From Roseibium sp. HPY-6 (lineage in GTDB: Bacteria; Pseudomonadota; Alphaproteobacteria; Rhizobiales; Stappiaceae), in contig NZ_JBEWCD010000002.1 of the NCBI RefSeq assembly GCF_040530035.1, positions 2,027,792 through 2,091,791 on the forward strand: 64,000 nucleotides of DNA. The letters run 5' to 3'. A model generated the notes under the pieces. The model ran no database searches. It was not told where the DNA came from and was given only the letters and a program-made list of their open reading frames with translations. The position numbers and the translations under genes are program-made. Positions within the stretch are counted from its first letter, which is position 1. Each line of letters opens with the position of its first letter. Positions 53,043 through 62,500 of the stretch are shown here, one piece after another.

Positions 53043-53573
53043 ATGTTCAAGTCATACTTAAAATTTATAATATTTCTGCTTGTGATTGCAGTGGCAGCTT
53101 TTGTTTTTGTTGCAACTTTTATTAACAGTCATAGCAAATATACACAATTTAAATACTATGCTCACCACATAGCGAATGAATCGTTTTCCAAACGGGAGAA
53201 GTCATACGTAATTTGTAATATTGGGACTGATGTTTTTCCCAAAAATGAATGCAGTAATTTTAGAGTAGAAAGCAATCATGGTGAAGATCAAAAGCATTGT
53301 CAATTTATATACAGTAACGCAAGCGTAAATCCGCTTGGATTTTTCATCAATGATTTTGAAGTCGTGTATATAACAAATAAAAGCGGTGAAAGCTTGCTCA
53401 GTAGAATTAATCGAAGCGAGCTTAAGAGAGCTGCAGGAAGCGAATTAACAGACAGAAATCTAGGTAAATTTTTAAATAAATATCCCGAATTCAACAATTT
53501 GAAGTTTAAATTGAAAGAAAAAGAAGCGTGTAATGGCTTCTTTATTTATAAAATGAGGGCGAGAGATGAGTGA
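53043..53573 (+). CDS. Small AT-rich membrane-anchored protein
   Basis: A 176-residue protein with one N-terminal membrane helix (residues about 7-30, FIIFLLVIAVAAFVFVATF) and a soluble domain with four Cys residues, so probably periplasmic and disulfide-bonded. No family is recognised. It overlaps the start of the giant gene downstream by 8 bases, so the two are co-translated. Its base composition is the most AT-rich in the window. A role as immunity or partner protein for the domain that follows is possible, without direct evidence. Confidence 0.65.
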   Translation: MFKSYLKFIIFLLVIAVAAFVFVATFINSHSKYTQFKYYAHHIANESFSKREKSYVICNIGTDVFPKNECSNFRVESNHGEDQKHCQFIYSNASVNPLGFFINDFEVVYITNKSGESLLSRINRSELKRAAGSELTDRNLGKFLNKYPEFNNLKFKLKEKEACNGFFIYKMRARDE

Positions 53574-56500
53574 TTATTACTTGAGATTTAATATTATTCA
53601 CAATCCCTTTCAATTTGGAGGCATCGATTTTCATTTCACAGCGCCCGGGCACGCGAACATGACGTTGGGTTCGCGCGTTGATTCAAGGGAGGAATTGATA
53701 GTTGGTGCAAACGTAAGAGATCCAAGGGATTATGGCCTCGGTGGTATTCTCTCAGAGTTGGGTGACAAAAGAGAAGGCATAATTCAACGCGAAGAAGGTC
53801 AACTAACCTTTAATTCTGATCAGACACCTCGAAATCATATTTCACGTGAAGTGCCTATCAACAAAGAAACTTATGAGACTTTACACGGCTATTTTACTGA
53901 TCTCATCAACGATAAACATCGGTTCAACTATGCTCTTGATGGAAAAACTTGCGTTGAATTCGCGGAACATGTTTATGGCTTAACTGGGCATCCGGGTGCG
54001 CTTGGAAACCTGTTTTCATACGAAGACCGATATCAGAGTGTCGTTGCTGGGCATCCTATTTGGTCAAAGGTAAACAACTTTCCCCTTCCGTCCCCGGAAA
54101 TTTCTGGGGTCAATTTTGACGAAACGACTGGCCTGTTTAGCCCAATTGGCGACGTGTTGCCCGGTGAGCCGATTTACGTGCCGCTTGGACCAATCCCTAA
54201 CCACATTCCAGATATAAGCACTCTATTTGGGTTGCCACCTTTTCAGCCTATCGGATCACCACCTATTCAGCCTAGGAGCTCCTCTGGCGGCGTCGAACTA
54301 CAAGACATCGACCCGGGGAGTCGGGCTGGCGCTATAGCCCGTGAACAGGGGCTATATTCGAAGAACAACAGTGTCCCGCCTCTCGCAGGACGCGATGAAT
54401 ACTATGGTGGAGGGGTCGAGCAACAGCTACTGCAAGAAACGTCAAAGTCTGCCGCTAGCACTTATTTTGGGACAGACTACTATGGCGAAGGATTTCGAGG
54501 CTTAAGTGGATCGACCGGTTACGGTGCTGCATCTTCCGGATCCGTTAGAAACCCTGGCGCAGCGCAATCGAGGTCTGATGCGGGTGTAGACCCTTCGTTT
54601 GGATATTTCGGAGGATATGGTCCTGGCGATGGTTCAATAGCTCCCGGATCTGGCGGGGGCTCCAGCACCGGAAGCGCCCCTCCTGCACCGCGCTCCAAGC
54701 CTAGCAATAGCGGTGGCAGTGACGGTGGAAACAGCGGCAATGACAACTATAGCGGTGGTCGCAGCAATCCAAGCGCGCCATCAAATAACAACGGCGGGAG
54801 TTCCGGTGGCTATCAAGGTAGCTACGACAGCGGATACAGTGGCGGCGGCGGCTATGGTTACAGTGGCGGTAACGAGGGTTCTTTCAGTGATAACTTGGGT
54901 TGCTTCGTAGCGGGTACCCCGGTTTCGATGGCTGATGGCTCTTCCAAGCCAATCGAGCAAATACAGCTTGAAGACAAGGTATTGGCGTTCGACGGTTTTG
55001 GACCTCTTGCCCCTGCCGAAGTCACTGATCTCTTCGTCCACGGAAAGCGCAAGGTAATAGATGTAGACGGCGTGCTGACGACGCCGGAACATCCGTTCCT
55101 GCTCGCGGATGGAAGCTTTCAACCGATCGGCTCCTTGAGTGCAGGTGCGCAGATCGTGCGAGCTGATGGTTCGCTGCATACGATTGAAAAAATATCAGAC
55201 GTGGAAGGTGTTCACACGGTTTACAACTTCACCGTTGAAAACAAGCACACTTATATCGCGGGCGGCTTCCGCGTTCACAATATCAAACCAATCATCCTCG
55301 ATCTCGATGACAACGGCATCAAAGTAACGCGCCTGGATCAATCGTCGGTCTTTTTGGACACGGGCGGCGAGGGTCTGGACCATAGAACCGCCTGGGCTGC
55401 CGCCGGTGACGCGGTGCTCTACTTTGACCCTGACGGCCGCAACGAGATCACGGAAAAGCGCCAGTTTGTCTTCACCGAGTGGGATCCGACTGCAACGAGC
55501 GATCTGGAAGCCCTTGCGTCCGTGTTCGACACCAACGGCGACGGCGTTCTGGATGCCGGCGATGACGACTTTTCCAAGTTCAAGCTGATGGTGACCCTGG
55601 CGGACGGGTCGATCGTCTCGAAGACCCTGGCCGAGCTTGGCATTACCGCGCTCGACCTGACGGCGGATGCGACCAACATTGAGCTGTCCGACGGCTCTGT
55701 GATCACCGGCAAGACGACCTTCACCCGTTCCGATGGGACCACGGGAACAGTCGGCGACATGCTGCTGGCCTCGGAAGCCCAGGGACACCGGGTTGAGCAG
55801 GTGGAAACGACGGATAGCAGCGGCAACCGTGTGCTGACCTCAACCGCCTATGCGGCGGACGGCAGCAAGGCCTATGAGATCCACTCGGTCACCAGCCCGG
55901 ACGGGCTGAATATCACCAACCGCTATGACGACAATGGCGATGGGGTTGTCGACCGGATCCAGACGATTGTGACAGTGGTCAACCCGGACCAGAGCCGTAC
56001 CGAAACGGAAACAAACCTTTCCGGAAGCAACGCGGCGACAGCGGTGCTTGAAACGCGCATTGTGACCACGACGAGCGAGGACGCTGGAACCGGCGACAAG
56101 ATAGAGACCATCGAGCGCGATCTGATGGGCGGCGGCTGGTATGACCAGCGCGAGGTGCGCACCGAACATGCCGATGGCAGCTGGACGATTGTTGTCAGTG
56201 ATCTGGCGCAGGACGGCTCTGTGATCACCAGCCGCTCCGAAACCGTTACGAGCGACGGTCTTGTGCGCACCGACGGCACGGACAGCGACGGCGACGGTTT
56301 GGATGACACCATCGTGACCCACACGGTGACGGTGCATGCGGACGACAGCCGCACGGAAACCGTTGCGACGACGAACCGGGACGGCTCGTTGCGTGCCGGC
56401 GTTCAGGAAGATGTCAGCGCGGATGGGCGGACCAAGACGATCCTGCGTGATCTCGACGGCGACGGCGATGACGACATACGCGAAGAGCATGTGATCACGG

Positions 56501-59500
56501 TTGCTTCGGATGGGGCCACCAGCTCTACGCTGAAGATTTATAATGATGACGACAGCCTTCGAAGTGAGACCAAGACCACTCAGTCCGATGACGCTCTGAC
56601 CAAGACGACAGAGCTCGATCAGGACGGCGACACTGTTTTCGAAGTGAAGACCCATGAGGTCACGGTGATCGGCGCCGATGGCAGCCGCGAAACGACTGTG
56701 ACGGTGACAAATCATAATAATTCCCTGCGGTCTATGACGAAGGAAACGCTCGGGGCGGACAAGGTCAGCTCTACAACCTGGGTGGATCTCAACCGAAACG
56801 GGAGTTTTGAGTCAACGGACCTTGTGTCTTCTGTTGTGGTCGACAATACAACTTTAGAGAGAATTAGAGAAGAATACACACGCAATGCGGATGGTTCTGT
56901 CAACGCGACCACAACTTCAACGACAAGTTCGGACGGTCTGACGAGGACCGTTACAACCGACTTGGACGGGGATAACGACACGGATCTGGAGGTCCTGGAC
57001 GTCACGGTTTTGAACGGTGATGGCAGCTCGACGCGCACGGTCACGACCAGCAATCAGAATGGGTCTTTGCGCACGAAATCGGAGGTTGTCACCAGCGCGG
57101 ACGGGTTGACCACAACCACCCGGACGGACGTTGACGGTGACAATGTCTTCGAGGAGAAAAGCGTCGACACGCGTGTCCTGGAGACCGACGGCGGAACAAC
57201 GCGCACGACCTCCAGCTATGCCGGCAATGAGACCACGTTGCTCTCACAAACCACTGTGCATGACAGCGCTGACCGGCGTGTTCAAACGGTCACGATTGAC
57301 CGGGACGGCGACGGCAATACGGACAACCTCTCCGTCCGCAGCGAGGGCACCGATGGGGCTGTGACGCTCACCGAGACGGTAACCTCCAATGACGGCACGG
57401 TGCTCGGGCGGACGGTGACCGGCACCAGCGCCAACGGCCTTGTGGTGGAAACGGCAACGGATCTTGACGGTGATCTGGTCGACGATGTGACGACGACAAG
57501 CACCACCGTCTTGAGCGCCAATGGCAGCCGGACAACAACGACGCGCGCTGAAAATGCCGACGATACGTTGCGCAGCCAAACGGTTGTCGAGATCAGCGAT
57601 GACGGGCTGAAAACCACGACGCTGATCGACCGCGACGGTGATGAAGTCGATGAGCGCAAGGTCATTGAGACGCGTGTCCTGGAAAACACGGGTTACACGA
57701 CAACCACCTTGGATAACTGGTCTTCGAACGACACGCTCCTGAGCCGGACAAGGACGGAGGTCAGCGACGACGGTCTTGAAACGGTCGTGAGGACCGATGC
57801 CGATGGCGACCAGGGCGTGAACTGGGATCTGGTGGAAACAACGACGACCACCTTGGGGCTCGACGGATCGACGGAGACCGTTGTCAGGCTGGAAGCCCTG
57901 GATGGTCTTCGAAGCGAGTCGACGCGCAAGGTGATTGATCACACCAGTCAGGAGATGATCGCCACGGGTATCGTGCAGACCGTCACAACCGACGTGGATG
58001 TCAACGGAGACGAGAACTACGATACAAAGACCAGGACGACTGTCGCCATCGATGGCGAAGTGATCACGCTCACAGAGCAGTTGGCCGAAGACACCAGTCT
58101 GCAAAGCCAGGTGCAGACCGTCACCAGCGCCAATGGCCTGGAAACGACAGCCAGCACCGACGGTGATGGCGATGGCACCTTCGAGACAGAGGTCAAAACC
58201 ACCCGCGTTCTGAACGGTGACGGCTCAGAGACTGTCACGACCGATCTTCTGGGCAATGAGGGAACGCTGTGGTCACGGACCGTCGCTACAACCGGTGATG
58301 ACGGCCTTTCCAGCACCCTTGAAGAGAACATTGATGGCATCGGCGCATCAGACCGCACCACGTCACGCCAGACGGTGATTGCCCAGGATGGCACGGTCAC
58401 GAGCACCACGGATGTTCATGCGCAGGACGGGTCCTTGATCGAACAGTCGATCGAAACCGCCAGTGGCGATGGCCGCACGACCACGATGACTGTTGATCGC
58501 GATGGCGATGGCCAGAACGATGAGGACATGGTGACCACCGTCGGCGATGACGGGGTCACGACAACGACCTCGTCCTATTTTGCTGGCAGCGGCGCTTTGC
58601 TGGCTCGGATGGTTGCCACGGAAAGCGGCAATGGCCTGACCCGGACGATGGCCTACGATCTTGACGGCGACGGCAGCAATGACCGCACCGTGAGCGATGC
58701 GACCGTTCTCGGCAGCAACGGCAGCCGCACGAGAACCTTCGAGCGCCGGGACGGTGCGGGGGTGTTGCTCGCAAAAGAAGAGGTCGTAACCTCCGACGAC
58801 GGTCTCGGCAGCACTGTCTCGCTGGATCTTGACGGGGACGAGACGTTCGAGACGAAGACTACGCTTTCCACCAGTTTTGCCGCAGACGGTGAGACCCTGG
58901 AGACCTGGGAAACCCGCGACGCTGCAAATGCGCTGACGGCATTCCAGACGCGCACGACCAGCGGCAACGGTCTTGTTGTCACGCAGTCGACTGATTTTGA
59001 TGCCGACAATCATGCGGACCGGATCAACTCCATTCAGTTGGGGGCTGCCGGCGGCAGCACGGAAACAGACAGCTATTTTGGGTCCGGTGGCACGCTTCTG
59101 CGCAGTTCCGGGACTGTCGTCACCGCAAATGGGCGCACCGTCACCTCCACCATCGACCGCGATGGCGACGAGTCTGATGACCTGGAAATAGTGACGCAGA
59201 TCGATCTCAGCCGCACCGAAACGGTCACCTATACCGACAAGGCGGACGACGGCTCGCCAGAGGCGATCATTACCCAGACGACATCGGCCAATGGCACCGT
59301 TCAGAGCTACGCCTTTGACATTGATGGCGATGGCACGGCGGACATCACCCGTGTCACCACCATGTCCTATGACGCAGCCGGTAATGAGATCAGCACCTTT
59401 GAAGAACGCAACGCGGCAGGTCGCCTGGAATTTGCCAGCACGACGACAACCTCCACAAATGGGCTGACGTCTGAAACGGTGGTCGATTCCGATGGCGACG

Positions 59501-62500
59501 GTGAAGCGGACAATACCGAGAAGACGATAACGACGCTGAATGCCGACGGTTCGACCACGATGAACAGCACCGACTGGTTCGATACCGGCAACATGCGCTC
59601 CAGCTTTGAGGAAACGGTCAGTGCCGACGGGCGCACGGTCACGCGGTCCTATGACCTTGACGGCGACACGGCTGTCGACAAGACCTTCGTCTCGATCGTG
59701 GCGGCCGACGGCAGCGTCACAGTCACCGAGACCGCCATTGGCGATAAGGACACTGATACCAAAAGCGCTGTCACGACAACGTCTTCCGATGGCCTTCTGA
59801 CAACGATCCACAGAGATGGCGTCACGCAGACCATCAGCCGGTCTCCGGTGGAGAACGGGTCCTACAGCTGGGACAATGGCGTTACGTCAACGACAAGGGA
59901 TACCCACGTCGTTGTTACCCATATGGTTGATGGTCTGGGTCTTGAAACCTGGGAAATGCGCGAAACCCTGGGCGGCACCACGACGGTCACTACGCAGACA
60001 TTCGACGCGCAGGCAAAGGATCGCCTGCTGGCGGAGGCTGCCCGGATTTACGATGCCGTGCTCGACCGCGACATGGATCTCTCCGAAGTCGAGGTCCTGG
60101 TTCAGTACGCCTCCAGCGGTCAGCTTGACCGGGTTGCCCTGTCGGATGCGCTGCTCACGTCCAACGAGTACATGATCCGCTATGAAGCCTTGAGCGACGC
60201 CGGCTTTGTGGCCCGGCTCTATCACAACACGCTCGGACGTGAACCGTCGCTTGATGAGCTGGAAAGCCACGTATCGAACCTGACCAGCGGGACGGCCACG
60301 CGCGCGGAAATTTCCGCGGCGCTGGCAGAATCCGCCGAGCATCTGGTTGTTGGAAACGGTCATACCGCGACCAACAACCAGGACGTCTTCCTGATGGATC
60401 TGGAAAAGGAAGACCCGCTCCAGGTCTCCTTCGACGGCGGTCCCGTCGAGATCGAAGCCAAAGATGCCGACATCCTGATCGGCAGCGCCGCCGGTGAAAC
60501 GCTGAACGGTGCCGGTTATGACGCCATTTATGGCCGGGACGGCAATGACACGCTCAACGGAGCCGTGGAATCGACCGTACTGGTCGGTGGTGCTGGAGAC
60601 GATACGCTCAAGGGCCAAGACGAAAACGATGTTCTAGCGGGCGGTACCGGTGACGATCGTCTAGAGGGCTGGGACGGCGGCGACACCTACTTTTACGAAA
60701 GAGGTGACGGTAACGATACGATCATCGAAGCATCACCGCCTCCTCCTGCACCTGCGCCACCCGAGCCTCCCAAATTGTCACTGGTGTCGGGTGGCGCCAG
60801 CTATTACACGCCCTACAATCCCCCCACCAGAAGCGGTACGGGTGCATACCTTTCCTATAACGTGACGAAGCCGAAAGCTGCGATATTCGATAGCAACAGA
60901 ACCATTCTCGTTGCAACGTCCGTACCTGAAGCGTCATCGCCCTCTGCGCAGCAATATATCGCGGAAACGACACCTATCGACGTGATTTCCTTCGGAACCG
61001 GGATCCAGATCGATGACGTCAAATTCGACCTCGTTGGGTCCGATCTTGTCCTCGATTTTTATTCTGAAAGCACTGCCGACGCAGCCGAAGCCGCTGCTGC
61101 AGGCCTTGCTCCACTTCAGGGGTCGATTACCGTCAAGCACTGGTCTGCATCTTACGACAATCGGATCGATCTGTTGTCGTTCGACAATGGCGATGTCTAC
61201 TGGGTGGAGCATCTCACCGCATTCTCAGACGATGCAGCGGGAACCGGCACGCTCAATGGTGGAAGCGCAAATGAATGGCTCTCCGGCCTGGAGGGCGACG
61301 ATCTCATAAAGGGCGGCGCTGGGCACGACCTGATCCTGGGTGGCGACGGCAACGATACTCTGGAGGGTCAAGACGGGCACGACGTTCTCCTCGGCGGCGA
61401 AGGCAACGACGTTCTCCTAGGCGGCGACGGGAATGATTTTCTTGACGCTGGAAAAGGAGATGCCGGTCTGGGCTGGCAAAAGCTCGAGGGCGGCCAGGGT
61501 GACGACGAGTTCAGTATCAAACGGGACCACGGTCGTGTCAGCATAACCGAGCTTATCAACGGTGACGAGGACATTGTTACCTTTGCAGATCTCAACATCA
61601 AAGACGTGACGATATCCACCTACGACTATTCCACCGACACCGACAATCCGCTTGGCGCGACCTCTGAAACCGAACCTGATGCGCTTGTGCTTTCCTGGAA
61701 CAAAGACGGCGCTTCCGGTGAGCTTTGGCTAAACGACCTCGGCCAGCACGTCGAACGCATTGCCTTTGCGGACGGAAGCGTCATTAAGTCCATCTCCGAA
61801 AATCAGGATGGCGGCTTTGATCTCACCGGCACAGATGAAGACGACGTCATCACCGGCACCGCCGGAAACGACAAGATTGTCGGTGGCGAAGGTCAGGACA
61901 CCGTGTTGGCAGGGGATGGCGATGACGAGGTTCATTACGGTCTCGGCGATCGTTTTTGGACCGCAGGCGGCAACTCGCGCGATGTCGGCGGTGCGGGCAC
62001 GGACACGCTTGTCGTTGAGGCGGGTTCGGGTTTTATAACGGACGAACTCTCTGCGCTCGGCTTCGAAGTCTTCAACGGCGCGGAGCTGAATGATCGCGTC
62101 ACCGGAGAGTTCGATACGATCGACTATCACCTTGATGGTGGCGCTGGAAACGACGTTCTCATCGGCAGCGGTGGCAGCGACACGCTTGTCGGCGGCGAGG
62201 GGGACGACATTCTGGAAGCCGGCGCTGGTGTTGCGGGCAAAACACAAAGCGCCGACGGCGGATCTGGGGACGACACCTACGTCATCCGGCCGGAAACATC
62301 CTACCTGTGGATCACCGAGGACGCGGACCCAGCAACCGGCGGCAATGATATACTCCAGTTCATTGATATTGCCGAAGACCAGCTCGAAATCGAGATTGTC
62401 GACGATCCGTTGCTCGGACTATTCACGCAAGTCTCCTGGGGGGATGCGGCAAACGGCAAGTGGGTTCGCTTTACCGGAACATCCATCCCGGTAGAGCGTT

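Noticed and set aside
55195..60618. Long leftward frames opposite the giant gene
   Set aside because: They are antisense shadows of a repetitive high-G+C coding region; repeated Val/Ser/Arg content mirrors the forward repeats.
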